The notes under the pieces: model-generated
What the model saw: only the letters and a program-made list of their open reading frames with translations
What the model was told of the DNA's origin: nothing
Databases searched by the model: none
Shown here: positions 27,644-36,943 of the stretch, one piece after another
Position numbering within the stretch: the first letter of the stretch is position 1
Layout of the letters: each line of letters begins with the position of its first letter
Assembly: GCA_963758505.1 (NCBI GenBank)
Contig: CAVWVJ010000003.1
Coordinates: 1,550,001 to 1,614,000, forward strand
Direction: 5' to 3'
Length of the DNA: 64,000 nt
DNA from: Korobacter sp963758505
GTDB taxonomy: Bacteria; Acidobacteriota; Terriglobia; Terriglobales; Acidobacteriaceae
Program-made: the position numbers and the translations under genes

Positions 27644-28200
27644 GAGCGCTCTCCTGGTGCCAGTCGCTTGCGGAGCTGAAGAAGAGCGCTGCGAATACGC
27701 GTCTTAACAGTCCCAAGCGGCTCGCCGGTTTTGGCCGCAATCTCCGAATGTGTCAGGCCCTCAAAAAATGCCATCTCCATGCAGCGCCTCTGTTCGGGGA
27801 ACATATCCGCCAGCGCACTCCGTACTTTTTCGACTACAAGATCCTGCTCGGTCGCCTTCCGTAAATCATGGCTGCCGGCAATCACCACCTCTTCGATATC
27901 GGTTTGCGGCCGCCGCTTCCGCAGCACATCGATAGCACGGTGCCGGGCAATCACGCCCAGCCATGCTCCAAGGCTGCCGCGGCTGCCGTCAAAAGCCGAG
28001 GGCTCGCGCCAGAGCTGCATGAAGATCTCCTGCAACACATCTTCGGCAGCCGCCGTATCCCCTAGAACCCGTAAAGCGGTGGCGTAAACAATGGAGGAGT
28101 AGCGGTCGTAAATAGCAGCCATGGACTCCTGGTCGCCGGCGCGTACTCGCGCGATCAGCGTGGAGTCATCCGTTGCTGGGTTGGCTGCCTGTGTGCTCAG
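27640..28200 (-). CDS. ECF sigma factor (SigK-like), probable CTG start
   Basis: Group IV sigma factor: region 2 (AIYDRYSSIVYATALRVLGD, ...AAEDVLQEIFMQLWREPSAF, then RHRAIDVLRKRRP) and region 4 (FEGLTHSEIAAKTGEPLGTV, KTRIRSALLQLRKRL). The first ATG (28122) would leave 160 residues and cut off helix 1 of region 2. Reading upstream in frame gives STLIARVRAGDQES directly before the Met, the expected ECF N-terminus, up to a stop at 28210-28212. No ATG, GTG or TTG occurs in that interval; a CTG at 28200 behind AGGCGG is the best start and is used here (186 residues). A sequencing frameshift is the alternative. Coupled to its anti-sigma gene by a 4-base overlap. Confidence 0.9.
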   Translation of the reverse strand: MSTQAANPATDDSTLIARVRAGDQESMAAIYDRYSSIVYATALRVLGDTAAAEDVLQEIFMQLWREPSAFDGSRGSLGAWLGVIARHRAIDVLRKRRPQTDIEEVVIAGSHDLRKATEQDLVVEKVRSALADMFPEQRRCMEMAFFEGLTHSEIAAKTGEPLGTVKTRIRSALLQLRKRLAPGERS

Positions 28201-28366
28201 TAGTCCGCCTCAGTCTCGCCACATTGGGTACGCACTCCGTATGTATTTGGATTGCGCGGCGAGAGGTTACCTTCGTTTCCAAGCGGAAAACAAAGGCGAC
28301 GGAACCATAGCAGGTTCGATCTATCAATTCAAATGCGTGAAGCAACCGCTCCTCGAAGAGCGGCTT

Positions 28367-28903
28367 CTAGCCTTGCTTTCGGCGGTGTTGCATTTCTCTC
28401 AAAACTTCCGCGAGAGCTCCAGCGGGCAGCCCTGTTCGGAGTGCGGGGAAAATGATTTCTTCTTCCAGCGCCAAGTGTCCGCGGAAGATCTCGTCCAGCG
28501 CGCTCGTCAATCCGCAGAGTTCGCCATGCGTCTCCGGCAGCTTGGCGGGATTCTTTGACAACAACACCAGGATCGGAAGCAGTCTCTCGATCACATCGTC
28601 CACTGCCTGATGCTGGTGGGCCATCGCCGCGAGAGCACTGGCAAGCTCGGGCTTCGCAATCTCCGCCAGTCGAGGCCGCACAGTCTCTTCTTCATCTGCT
28701 TCGTGCAAAGGTAACGCAATCGAGAAGTATCGATGCGCCGCGCTGGCCGCGCTGCTGATCTCCTCCAGCGTCGCTCCCTCGGCGTGGGAAAGATTACGCA
28801 ACCCCGAGGTGAAATGCCGAATTCTTTGATGACAGGCGACGAGAAGATCGACTGCATTCTCGGAAGTCGTCGTGGATTCTGCTGGCCTGATTTCGTGCAG
28901 CAT
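28367..28903 (-). CDS. Hemerythrin HHE-domain protein
   Basis: 178 residues, all helical. The diiron ligands of hemerythrin-like proteins are visible in order: H in VACHQRIRHF, H-x3-E in LPLHEADEEE, H in MAHQHQAVDD and H-x3-E in GHLALEEEIIFP. Cytoplasmic; these proteins bind O2, sense oxygen or NO, or repair iron centres. It is the gene before the ECF sigma factor on the same strand, about 165 bp away, so it may belong to the same stress response. The remainder has no attached output domain. Confidence 0.88.
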   Translation of the reverse strand: MLHEIRPAESTTTSENAVDLLVACHQRIRHFTSGLRNLSHAEGATLEEISSAASAAHRYFSIALPLHEADEEETVRPRLAEIAKPELASALAAMAHQHQAVDDVIERLLPILVLLSKNPAKLPETHGELCGLTSALDEIFRGHLALEEEIIFPALRTGLPAGALAEVLREMQHRRKQG

Positions 28904-28955
28904 AGGATTCTAGATGGTTAGATACGTGGGATTGCGATTCCGGCACAAAAAGAAA

Positions 28956-28976
28956 AGCCGCGGATCTCCCGCGGCT
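28956..28976 (-). terminator. Rho-independent terminator of the H1-like gene
   Basis: AGCCGCGG (28956-28963) and CCGCGGCT (28969-28976) form an 8-bp stem; on the minus strand it is followed by TTTTCTTTTTG. It lies 18 bp after the stop of the gene at 28994. Confidence 0.85.
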
Positions 28977-28993
28977 TCTCAAGAATAGAACGA

Positions 28994-29542
28994 CTAGCGC
29001 TTGCGGCCTTTCTTCGCCGCTTTTTTCGCCGACTTCTTAGATCCACTCTTCTTGGCTGCTTTCTTTTTCGCCGGAGCTTTCTTAGACGCCTTTTTCGTGC
29101 TGGACTTCTTGCCTGCGGCCTTTTTCGCAGCTTTCTTCTTGGCCGGAGCTTTCTTGGCCGCCTTCTTCGCGCTTGCCTTCTTTGCCGCTTTCTTGGCTGG
29201 CGCCTTTTTCGCGGGTGCTGCTTTGGCCGGAGCTTTCTGCGTGGGTGCTGCTTTGGCTGGAGCTTTCTTCGCAGGCGCTTTCTTGGCAGCTGCCGGTTTC
29301 GGCTTTTCACCCGCGCCACCGTCCCCACCGCCTCCCGACGCGCCCCCGCCGCCCGTGGTCAGCTCGGTCTCATCCTCGTCGTCGATGTCCTCTTCCTCTG
29401 GCTCCGAAGTGGAGACCTCTTCGTCTTCCTCGTCCTCTTCGTCTTCGAAGTCCTCATCGAGCGACTCGTCAAACGCGTTGGAATCGCCGAACTCGTCCAT
29501 CTCGTCGTCACGTCCGTACAGGGTAATTTCGTCGAAACTCAT
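28994..29542 (-). CDS. Bipolar acidic-head / histone-H1-like Lys-Ala-Pro-rich protein
   Basis: 182 residues in three zones. Residues 1-62 are strongly acidic (long runs of D and E such as DEDFEDEEDEEDEE). Residues 63-80 are a glycine hinge (TGGGGASGGGGDGGAGE). Residues 81-182 are a basic tail of KKAPAKKAPAKAAP-type repeats, like histone H1 tails and bacterial H1-like DNA-binding proteins. The tail should bind DNA or RNA non-specifically; the acidic head may compete with DNA or contact basic partners. Single gene with its own terminator and a perfect TATAAT about 130 bp upstream. The plus-strand frame covering it is a shadow. The tail repeats are prone to expansion, so length may vary between strains. 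Confidence 0.8.
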   Translation of the reverse strand: MSFDEITLYGRDDEMDEFGDSNAFDESLDEDFEDEEDEEDEEVSTSEPEEEDIDDEDETELTTGGGGASGGGGDGGAGEKPKPAAAKKAPAKKAPAKAAPTQKAPAKAAPAKKAPAKKAAKKASAKKAAKKAPAKKKAAKKAAGKKSSTKKASKKAPAKKKAAKKSGSKKSAKKAAKKGRKR

Positions 29543-29864
29543 CTCTCCTCCTGCCTAGCTCGCCTGGAACGATGTTTGAGATTGCTTCAGCCTACCGCGT
29601 GAAAATCGTGCCGCATCAGCGAAACGGAATCATTGCGAGTAATCGATCGCCACGATCACCTGCGATGGCGCGGATTATAGCATTACAACTCTGCTCACTT
29701 TCGCGACTCGCTCGATCAAGGATACGGACTCTATCTGAAATTGCGCGAAGTGGCAACAGACCGCCACCAACGAATCGCGAAGTGAATTCACAATGGAAAT
29801 TCGCTTCAGCGACGGACGCGGGTCGTCCCGTAAGCTATTGAATAAAAATGATTTAAAGGAACGT
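29543..29864. promoter_or_regulatory. 322-bp gap with the promoter of the H1-like gene
   Basis: No gene seen. On the minus strand a perfect TATAAT (29679-29674) lies 132 bp before the H1-like start; the -35 area is poor. The long leader between it and the start has no obvious riboswitch structure. Confidence 0.45.
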
Positions 29865-31790
29865 CTACCGAGGTATCACAAGCACATCGCCGGCCCGCAA
29901 TTTGGCAATTGCCGGATTCTTCTTCTTCAACTCTGCGACCGTGGTGTTGTATTGGCTCGCGATGCTCGTCAAAGTCTCTCCGCGTTTTACGGTGTGGTGG
30001 GTGGTCGCTCTGGCAGTTTCTTCCTTGCTGCTGGTCGTGGAACGGGATTTTCGTGAGCTGAGCTCCGGAGCCGCCTTCGAACGACGCGGCTGCGAAGATG
30101 CGGTCTCTTCTTCTTCTTCTCCACTTGGTTTGTAAATGCGCAACACGCGTCCAGGCTTTACCGCGTTGCCTGTCAGATGATTCCACCTGCGAATTTTCTC
30201 TGCGGGCACCCCGAAGTCGTCTGCGATGGACGCGATCGTGTCATGCTTGCGTACTTTGTAAGCGGTCGAGCGTCGCGAATAACTCCCTGCATCCGCGACT
30301 GCGGCATCTCTGCCTTTTGTTGGCGCTACGGGGATGATTAGCTTCTCATCGGCGCGCAATTCATCATCCGGAAGATTGTTCGCCTCGGCGATTGCCTCAG
30401 AACTGACGTGATACTTGCGCGCGACGGAAGCCAATGTATCTCCCGTTTGCACGCGGTGGAAGCGCCAAAGCACGCGCTTTTCCATCGGAATCGCGGCCAC
30501 CTGGGCCTCGAATTTCTCTCTCGTTCCGGCAGGCAGGTGAAGCGTGAAGGCCTGGTCCTTCGGGGTTGTCATCCGCAGCAAGCTGGGATTCAGTTCCTGT
30601 AAAGTTGTCACCGAACTGTCCACGCACTCCGCCACCAACCGCAGGTCCACCGGATAATCGATCGTCACCGAGTCGCTAGGCAGCGACGCTTCGAATTGCA
30701 CATCGTCGAGCCCATACTGCTGCGGATTTTTCGACATGATGGTGATCGCGATGATGATTGGCACATAATTGCGTGTCTCATGCGGCAGCACATTGCGCTT
30801 ATAGAGCTCCCAGAAATCCGCATAACCGGTGCGCTGCACCGCTCGCTGCACCGTGAGCGGACCGCTGTTATAGGCGGCCATGGCCAGGTACCAGTCGCCG
30901 AACATGTTGTAGAGATCCTTCAAGTGCCGCGCCGCCGCCCGCGTCGCCTTCTCCGGATCCTGCCGCTCGTCCAGCCACCAGTTGCGTTCCAGTCCGTAGC
31001 CCGATGCCCGGCTCGCCATGAACTGCCACATGCCGCGCGCTCCCGCCCGCGACAGTGCCACCGAATGAAATCCGGATTCCGCTTGTGCCAGGTAAATCAA
31101 ATCCTGTGGGACTCCTTCTTCCTTCAGCACCCTCGAAATCATCTCGCGGTAGCGTCCGGAGCGCGCCATCCCATTCGCCAGGGTCCCTTTGCCCCGGCTG
31201 GAAAAGTACGAAATGTAGCTTGCTATCTGGTCATTCATCATCAGCGGCAAATCGGATCGCGTCTCCCGAACTTCCACAGCCGCTTGCGCCTTGATGTTTG
31301 GATCGACGGGGAAAGTCACTTCGTTCGCCTCATCGATCGGAGCCGGCTCCGACTTCTGTTCCGTAAATCCATCGCCCTCTTTGAGGGCCTGCAACTCCAA
31401 CTCGTGCACGGACTCGACGATCTTGTCGAACTCGTTTTCCAGCCGCTCGTCGGAATGAATGTCGAGATTGCCGCTCAACATCATGGTGAAGGCCTTGTCG
31501 AAATTGTCCTTGGCGGCTTCCAGGTGACCGGCGTTGTAATTGGCTTGCCCCGCCTGGAATTCCTTCTCCGCGCGATCGATGAGAGACACTACAGGGTCTT
31601 CCGCGGGCGCAGCGGTGGCCACCACGGGCGTCTTCGGCGCAGGCGGAATCGCGGCGGGAGCAGACAGGGTAGGAGCAATTGCCGCCGCCGGAGGCTTGGC
31701 CTCAACCTTCTTCGGGCTGTCGGTCTCGCAAGCGGTGGTGAAAATCACTGCGCCCACGAGGGGGAGTGACCAAATCCTACGAATTCTCAT
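29865..31790 (-). CDS. mltD: Membrane-bound lytic transglycosylase D with three LysM domains
   Basis: 641 residues from ATG 31790, picked because GAGGGAA precedes it and it begins a lipoprotein signal (MRIRRIWSLPLVGAVIFTTA then Cys); seven earlier codons are in frame but lack this. A Pro/Ala-rich linker and a tetratricopeptide-like segment (EFQAGQANYNAGHLEAAKDN) lead to the SLT domain with catalytic Glu in YLAQAESGF and conserved GARGMWQFM and AAYNSG. Three LysM motifs follow (HRVQTGDTLASVARKY, YKVRKHDTIASIADDFGV, HTVKRGETLTSIASQYNT), the last separated by a Ser/Arg/Glu linker. It cleaves peptidoglycan to 1,6-anhydro-muropeptides at the outer membrane. Confidence 0.93.
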   Translation of the reverse strand: MRIRRIWSLPLVGAVIFTTACETDSPKKVEAKPPAAAIAPTLSAPAAIPPAPKTPVVATAAPAEDPVVSLIDRAEKEFQAGQANYNAGHLEAAKDNFDKAFTMMLSGNLDIHSDERLENEFDKIVESVHELELQALKEGDGFTEQKSEPAPIDEANEVTFPVDPNIKAQAAVEVRETRSDLPLMMNDQIASYISYFSSRGKGTLANGMARSGRYREMISRVLKEEGVPQDLIYLAQAESGFHSVALSRAGARGMWQFMASRASGYGLERNWWLDERQDPEKATRAAARHLKDLYNMFGDWYLAMAAYNSGPLTVQRAVQRTGYADFWELYKRNVLPHETRNYVPIIIAITIMSKNPQQYGLDDVQFEASLPSDSVTIDYPVDLRLVAECVDSSVTTLQELNPSLLRMTTPKDQAFTLHLPAGTREKFEAQVAAIPMEKRVLWRFHRVQTGDTLASVARKYHVSSEAIAEANNLPDDELRADEKLIIPVAPTKGRDAAVADAGSYSRRSTAYKVRKHDTIASIADDFGVPAEKIRRWNHLTGNAVKPGRVLRIYKPSGEEEEETASSQPRRSKAAPELSSRKSRSTTSSKEETARATTHHTVKRGETLTSIASQYNTTVAELKKKNPAIAKLRAGDVLVIPR

Positions 31791-31880
31791 TTCCCTCGAT
31801 GAGCCACCCAACGTTCAAAGCTGGCAGGAGCTTCCAAATCCTACACCGCCTTAAATTTCATGGTCAATCGAATGAGGCCC

Positions 31881-33065
31881 TTACGAACGGTCAAGTGCCT
31901 GCTGGAGATCGGCGATCAGATCGTCCGCATCCTCGATCCCGACTGACAGGCGTATCGACGCATCCGACACCCCCAATAGCTTCAGCCTCTCCCGTCCGAG
32001 CCCCACATGCGACGAAAGCAGCGGGTAAGACACGGTCGATTCCACCCCTCCCAGCGTCGTTGCCAGGCACCAGAGTTCCAGGCTGTCGATAAACTTCTCC
32101 GCCGCCCGGCCACCCCCGCGAATATCGAACGACACCATCATTCCGGCGTCACGCATCTGCCCCCGCGCCACGTCATGAAAAGGATCGTCCGGCAACCCAG
32201 GATAAAAGACCCCTTTCACCTTGGGATGTTCGTGAAGAAACCGCGCGACGGCATGCGCATTGCTGCAGGCGCGCCGCACCCGAATTTCCAGGGTCTTCAG
32301 TCCGCGAATCAGCAGGTAGGCCGCTCCGGGATCGAGACACCCGCCGGTCACGATCATGATCTGGCGCGCTTGGTCGATCCACTCCTTCGACCCCAAAAGC
32401 GCCCCGGCGGTCAGGTCGCTATGGCCTCCCAGGTACTTCGTTGCCGAGTGATAGACCATGTCCACCCCCAACGCCAGCGGTTGCTGCAGAATTGGGGTAG
32501 CGAAGGTGTTGTCCACCACGGTCGTGATGTCGTGCTTTTGCGCGATGGCACATATCCGGCGCAAGTCGATGCAGCGCACCATCGGGTTATTCGGGGTCTC
32601 GATCACCATCATGCGGGTGCGCCGGTTGATATAGCGCTCGATACGATCGAGATCGTGAAAGGGAACGAACTGCGTTTTGATTCCGCATCGCCCCAGTACG
32701 GTCTCCATCAACTTCAAGGTGCCGCCGTAGATATCCAGCGGCGCCACGATCTCATCTCCCGCCTGGCAACTCACCAGGGCTGCACAGAGAAAGGCCGCCA
32801 TACCGCTCGCGGTCACTACGCAGCCCTCAGCGCCCTCCAGCGCGGCAATCTTCTGTTCCGCCGCGGCGACGGTTGGATTTGCATACCTTGAATAGACGTA
32901 ATCCTGCGACTTTCCTTCGGCATATCTCCTCAGGTCGGCAAACTTCTCGAGCACGAACACCGAAGTCTGCGCAATCGGGGTTGTGAGCGGCACATTGCCG
33001 CGTCCATGCCGTTCTTCTCCCGCATGAATGCAATCGGTTGCAGCCGAGCGCCTCTTCTTCGCCAT
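31881..33065 (-). CDS. Cystathionine gamma-synthase/lyase-type PLP enzyme
   Basis: 394 residues of the transsulfuration (Cys/Met metabolism) PLP family: DCIHAGEERHGRGNVPLTTP at the N-terminus, YSRYANPTVAAAEQKIAALE, the PLP-contacting SGMAA, VDNTFATP, and the Schiff-base lysine in HSATKYLGGHSD. C-terminal LGGVESTVSYP is family-typical. It could form or split cystathionine, or act as methionine gamma-lyase; sequence alone does not decide. ATG start at 33065. Followed by nothing coupled; the MltD gene downstream is 90 bp away. A terminator separates it from the receptor gene upstream. Confidence 0.9.
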   Translation of the reverse strand: MAKKRRSAATDCIHAGEERHGRGNVPLTTPIAQTSVFVLEKFADLRRYAEGKSQDYVYSRYANPTVAAAEQKIAALEGAEGCVVTASGMAAFLCAALVSCQAGDEIVAPLDIYGGTLKLMETVLGRCGIKTQFVPFHDLDRIERYINRRTRMMVIETPNNPMVRCIDLRRICAIAQKHDITTVVDNTFATPILQQPLALGVDMVYHSATKYLGGHSDLTAGALLGSKEWIDQARQIMIVTGGCLDPGAAYLLIRGLKTLEIRVRRACSNAHAVARFLHEHPKVKGVFYPGLPDDPFHDVARGQMRDAGMMVSFDIRGGGRAAEKFIDSLELWCLATTLGGVESTVSYPLLSSHVGLGRERLKLLGVSDASIRLSVGIEDADDLIADLQQALDRS

Positions 33066-33088
33066 GCCCCGATTGTAGCCAAAAAATA

Positions 33089-33108
33089 GGCGCCTCTTTC
33101 GAGGCGCC
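33089..33108 (-). terminator. Terminator of the second TonB receptor gene
   Basis: GGCGCCTC (33089-33096) and GAGGCGCC (33101-33108), loop TTTC; on the minus strand followed by TATTTTTTGG. 18 bp after the receptor stop. Confidence 0.85.
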
Positions 33109-33125
33109 GTCCGGAGAAGTTCTGA

Positions 33126-36100
33126 TTACCAACTGAGTTTCAGCGCAAACTGGAATTGCCGCGGATCGAAGGCTGCTGTCGGTGTGCCCGCCGATGTCCA
33201 GATCGGGTTCACGTCCGCGACATTGAATTTATTCGCCAGGTTGAACACGTCCATGATGGCATCCAGGTGCAGACGCTCGCCAAAGTTCAGACGGCGCGCC
33301 ACGCGAAGGTCGTTGAAGACGTTCCAGGGTTTTACTCCGTAGTTGCGGGGCAGCGTTCCCGCAAGCTGCGGAGGAGTTCCGCCGTTGAAGAAAATATCGA
33401 GATAACAAGGTTCGATGAGATAACCGCTCGGCGAATACTTCGAAGCTATCGCCGGGCCGCAAGCGTTGGTCTGCCCTGCCACCGCAATGCTCGGCCGGTC
33501 GGTTCCGGCACTGAAGTCGAAGTTCTGGTCGGTTCCGGTGATGATGTTGAACGGCCTGCCCGACGCGAATTCGATGATCGGCGCAAAGGTCCAATCACTA
33601 ATCAGCTTGCCGAACGCTCCCTCATGATGCGACCCCGTCTCGTACACCCCGCTGAAGACAAAGCGATGCCGCTCGTCGAAGAGCGAATTCGACCGGTCTG
33701 CATTCGGGTCATAGTTGTTCTGCGGTTCGAGCGTGGATTGCAGGTCCGTCGAATCGTCGATCGAGTGCGACCACGTATACGAAGCGAGGAATTGGAAGTG
33801 GTGCGAGAACCGCTTTTCCAGGTCCGCCGTGAATCCGTTATAGTCCGACGTGCCGTTCGAGTAGTTCGCCGGAATATCGCTGAAGGGAATCGTTCCGTAT
33901 CCGCCCAACCCCTCCGATGACAGTACCTGGTTCACGAACGCTAGCCCGCCCGATGGTACATAGGGAGAAAGCGTCGGGTTGAGGCCGGAAGGCCGGAAAA
34001 AGCTGACAAGCGCGGCTGGCACATACGGCCCATTGGCACCCGCGCCGATCGCATTCACCGATAGAGGACCCAGTTGCGCGGCGAGTGCGGCCTGCTGCTG
34101 CGGGGTAGCTCCCGGATAGGTCGCGGTGATGTAGTTGTACAAATTGCGGTCCAGCAGATCGCTGCGCGTAGCGTTCACATTGATTGGCCGGTTGAGGTGC
34201 CGTCCACCGTTGAAGTTGTACTCCAGCCGCAGATCATAGCCGTGGCCGAAATCGTGCTCCACGGTCAGGTTCGCCTGCTCCGAGTACGCATACACGAAGT
34301 TCTTTGCCACTGGGTAACCGAAGGGAAGCATGGTGAGCGGGAACGGTCCACCGCCGGGGCCACCGGTCAGGAAATTCTGGTTCACCCAGATCGAGTTCGT
34401 TCCCGGCGTTGGATCGAAGCGCTGCTGGTTTGGCAGATAGGTGAAGGACGGCGGGAGGCAACCCAGGTTGCCCTGGAACGCATTCGTCGCCGTCAACGTT
34501 CCGACCGGGTCGGCTGGATTGCAGGCGGAAGGCGCAGCGCCGAAGAGTACGATCTGAGCGTCTTTCGTTGCGTCGGCCACGTTGGAGTCGAATGCCAGCG
34601 CGAGCAATGGATGGTCGTAGAACATGCCATAAGAGGCGCGCACCACCGTCTTTCCGTCGCCCCGCGGATCCCATGCAAAGCCGATACGTGGCGCTACGTT
34701 GTTGAAGTCGCGCGGAATGCCCTGCGTGATGCCGAAGGCATCCTGCGCCGATTGCGCCAACGGGGTGGCTGCGGCAAACGTCGGGGTGAACTCCACGTCG
34801 TAACGCACCCCATAGTTCAGGGTGAACCGGTCGGTCACACGCCAGCTATCCTGCAGGAAGAGGCCTAGCGGCAGATTCGTAAACGCGTCATGCGCGTAGC
34901 CGACGCCCTGCACCATGTCCTGCGGGATGCCTACCCCATACGCCTGCACCGGGCTGAGGTCCGGGAAAGGCGTTCCATTGGTCAGCGCGCCGACCCCCAC
35001 CGATCCAAAGTCGTACAGGCCACCGAAGTTCACTGTGAAGTCTGCGCGCAATGGAATGAAGTCAGCGTCGAAGCCGAACTTCACGGTATGCCGTCCCTTG
35101 GTTATGGTGAAGTTGTCGAGCGCCTCGTAACGCTGCTCGGTACGGCGGACGTAAGAAAACGGCTCGCGGCCGAAAAACGCATAGCCGGGAATATTGATCG
35201 CGACGTTGCTTCCGCCCGGCGCCTCGGAGGCGTAGTTATACAGCAGCCCACGGCGCGCATATTGGAAACGAAATTCGTTGACCTTGTTGCTGCCGAGAGT
35301 CCAGGTATCCGAGGCCGTCCCGTTGAAATCGCGATAGGTCTGGTCCGAGGTGCGCGACCATGCGTTCTGGCCGAAGTTCTGCGGTCCCTGCGCGTTGACC
35401 TGGATTCCCGTCACCGTGCTGGGACTTACACCTACCCTCAAAGAAAGCGAGTTGTTCGCGGAAATCTGCTGATCCAGCCTGCCCGACCACAAACTGGTGC
35501 CCTCAAAAATCGGAAAATTGCCGATCAGGCTGTTCATCGGCACATACGAAGCGGGGAGCGCATTCACAACTCCGGTCGTCACTGGCGTGAACAGGTAAGG
35601 GCTTGGCAGCAACCCGAGGTTGTAAAGCGGATTCTTGCCCGTGATGGCCGTGGCCGCCGTGCTGCCTGCAAGCAAGCCATACTGCACCGCCTGCTGAATG
35701 AGGGACGGGTCGCCCGTGGCCGCCGTCTGCCCGATGAAGGCGATCTGCTGCGGTGTCAGCGGCAGCTGTGCTGGGATGCCGAAGGGCGTGAAGTCGAAAT
35801 TCTGGAAGCCGAAATTGTTCGCGCCGATGCTGCTGTATCCGCTCTCGTGACGGCGCGTGGTTTCGTATGACAAAAAGTAGAATGTGCGGTCTTTTTTGAT
35901 CGCCCCGCCGGCAGTGAAGCCCGCCTGTACTCTCGTATACGCCGGATCCGGAATCGTGCTGAAAGGATTCACCGCTTGGATGTCGCGGTTGCGCAGGTAT
36001 CCAAAGACATCCCCGTGGAAGTCGTTCGACCCCGACTTGGTCACAATGTTGATAACGCCGCCCGAGGCGCGGCCATACTCGGCGTTGTACCCGTTGGTCT

Positions 36101-36761
36101 GAAGCTGGAACTCCTGGACCGCATCCTGGGAAACGGTGGAACGCACGCCGTTCACGGAATTATCGACGAAATCTGCGCCGTCGACGGTCACCAGGTTGCT
36201 TCGGGCGCGTTGGCCGCTCACGTTCAGTCCCGAAGTCGGAGCCGCTCCAATCGAGGGCGCTGTGTCTCGCGCGAGCTGCGAATTGGTCAGCGCAAAATTG
36301 ATGTAGTTGCGGCCGTTAATGGGCAGGTTGTCGATTTGTACCTGGTCGATGGTGGTTGCCGATCCGGTCCGCTGTGTCTCCACCAGCTCCGCTTGAGAGC
36401 TGACGTTTACCGTCTCGTTCACCGCCGCCACTTTGGCTTCGATCGGCAGGTTTGCCACCTGTCCCACCGTGAGCCGGAGGTTGTTCACCTGCTCGCGAGC
36501 GAATCCCGCCGCATCCACGGTAATGTTGTAAAGTCCCGGAGGAAGCGCCTGGAAGACATACTCTCCGTCCGCGGCGACCGCGGCCGTACGTTCGAAGTTC
36601 TGTGCTTCATTGCGCGCTGTGACGGTAGCGCCTTTGAGGGCTCCGCCCTTTGCGTCTTTCACCGTCACATGTAACTCGGCCGACGATCCCTGCCCGAACC
36701 CGAGCGCCGCTCCCAAGCACACCACTGCCGCCAGCACGACAAACCGCAAAAATGTACGCAT
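33126..36761 (-). CDS. Oar-like TonB-dependent outer-membrane receptor (second copy)
   Basis: 1211 residues with signal peptide (FVVLAAVVCLGAALGFGQ), CarboxypepD_reg domain (about 26-110: LHVTVKDAKGGALKGATVTA ... DGEYVFQALPPGLYNITVD), plug with GGVINIVTKSGSNDFHGDVF and a long barrel ending in Trp (ALKLSW). ATG start with AGAGGAAG upstream. The overall plan matches the receptor at 14383, but the barrel differs and no sugar genes are nearby, so its ligand is unknown. Monocistronic, closed by a clear terminator. Confidence 0.92.
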   Translation of the reverse strand: MRTFLRFVVLAAVVCLGAALGFGQGSSAELHVTVKDAKGGALKGATVTARNEAQNFERTAAVAADGEYVFQALPPGLYNITVDAAGFAREQVNNLRLTVGQVANLPIEAKVAAVNETVNVSSQAELVETQRTGSATTIDQVQIDNLPINGRNYINFALTNSQLARDTAPSIGAAPTSGLNVSGQRARSNLVTVDGADFVDNSVNGVRSTVSQDAVQEFQLQTNGYNAEYGRASGGVINIVTKSGSNDFHGDVFGYLRNRDIQAVNPFSTIPDPAYTRVQAGFTAGGAIKKDRTFYFLSYETTRRHESGYSSIGANNFGFQNFDFTPFGIPAQLPLTPQQIAFIGQTAATGDPSLIQQAVQYGLLAGSTAATAITGKNPLYNLGLLPSPYLFTPVTTGVVNALPASYVPMNSLIGNFPIFEGTSLWSGRLDQQISANNSLSLRVGVSPSTVTGIQVNAQGPQNFGQNAWSRTSDQTYRDFNGTASDTWTLGSNKVNEFRFQYARRGLLYNYASEAPGGSNVAINIPGYAFFGREPFSYVRRTEQRYEALDNFTITKGRHTVKFGFDADFIPLRADFTVNFGGLYDFGSVGVGALTNGTPFPDLSPVQAYGVGIPQDMVQGVGYAHDAFTNLPLGLFLQDSWRVTDRFTLNYGVRYDVEFTPTFAAATPLAQSAQDAFGITQGIPRDFNNVAPRIGFAWDPRGDGKTVVRASYGMFYDHPLLALAFDSNVADATKDAQIVLFGAAPSACNPADPVGTLTATNAFQGNLGCLPPSFTYLPNQQRFDPTPGTNSIWVNQNFLTGGPGGGPFPLTMLPFGYPVAKNFVYAYSEQANLTVEHDFGHGYDLRLEYNFNGGRHLNRPINVNATRSDLLDRNLYNYITATYPGATPQQQAALAAQLGPLSVNAIGAGANGPYVPAALVSFFRPSGLNPTLSPYVPSGGLAFVNQVLSSEGLGGYGTIPFSDIPANYSNGTSDYNGFTADLEKRFSHHFQFLASYTWSHSIDDSTDLQSTLEPQNNYDPNADRSNSLFDERHRFVFSGVYETGSHHEGAFGKLISDWTFAPIIEFASGRPFNIITGTDQNFDFSAGTDRPSIAVAGQTNACGPAIASKYSPSGYLIEPCYLDIFFNGGTPPQLAGTLPRNYGVKPWNVFNDLRVARRLNFGERLHLDAIMDVFNLANKFNVADVNPIWTSAGTPTAAFDPRQFQFALKLSW

Positions 36762-36943
36762 AGTCTTCCTCTTGTCAGCCGTTCAGAAACGTAAAAGCCC
36801 CACATTGGCGAGCAGTTCTAGGGTGGGCACAGTCCACCGTCAAAAATGAATGACTGCTCATTTACTGATTCGGGGTTTTTACACTATGGATCGCGGGGAA
36901 GCAAGAGAGAAGGTTGATTACGTCCTTGCAGATCGAAACTGAT

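Noticed and set aside
29200..29340. Tandem DNA repetition in the H1-like gene read as a possible minisatellite or CRISPR
   Set aside because: The repetition is codon-level (Lys-Ala-Pro tail), with irregular units and no spacer pattern.
29001..29558. 185-residue plus-strand frame rich in Phe/Ala opposite the H1-like gene
   Set aside because: It is the reverse reading of Lys/Ala codons; no start site, domain or promoter supports it.
30696..31769. 357-residue plus-strand frame opposite mltD
   Set aside because: Shadow; His/Arg-rich with no recognisable domain.
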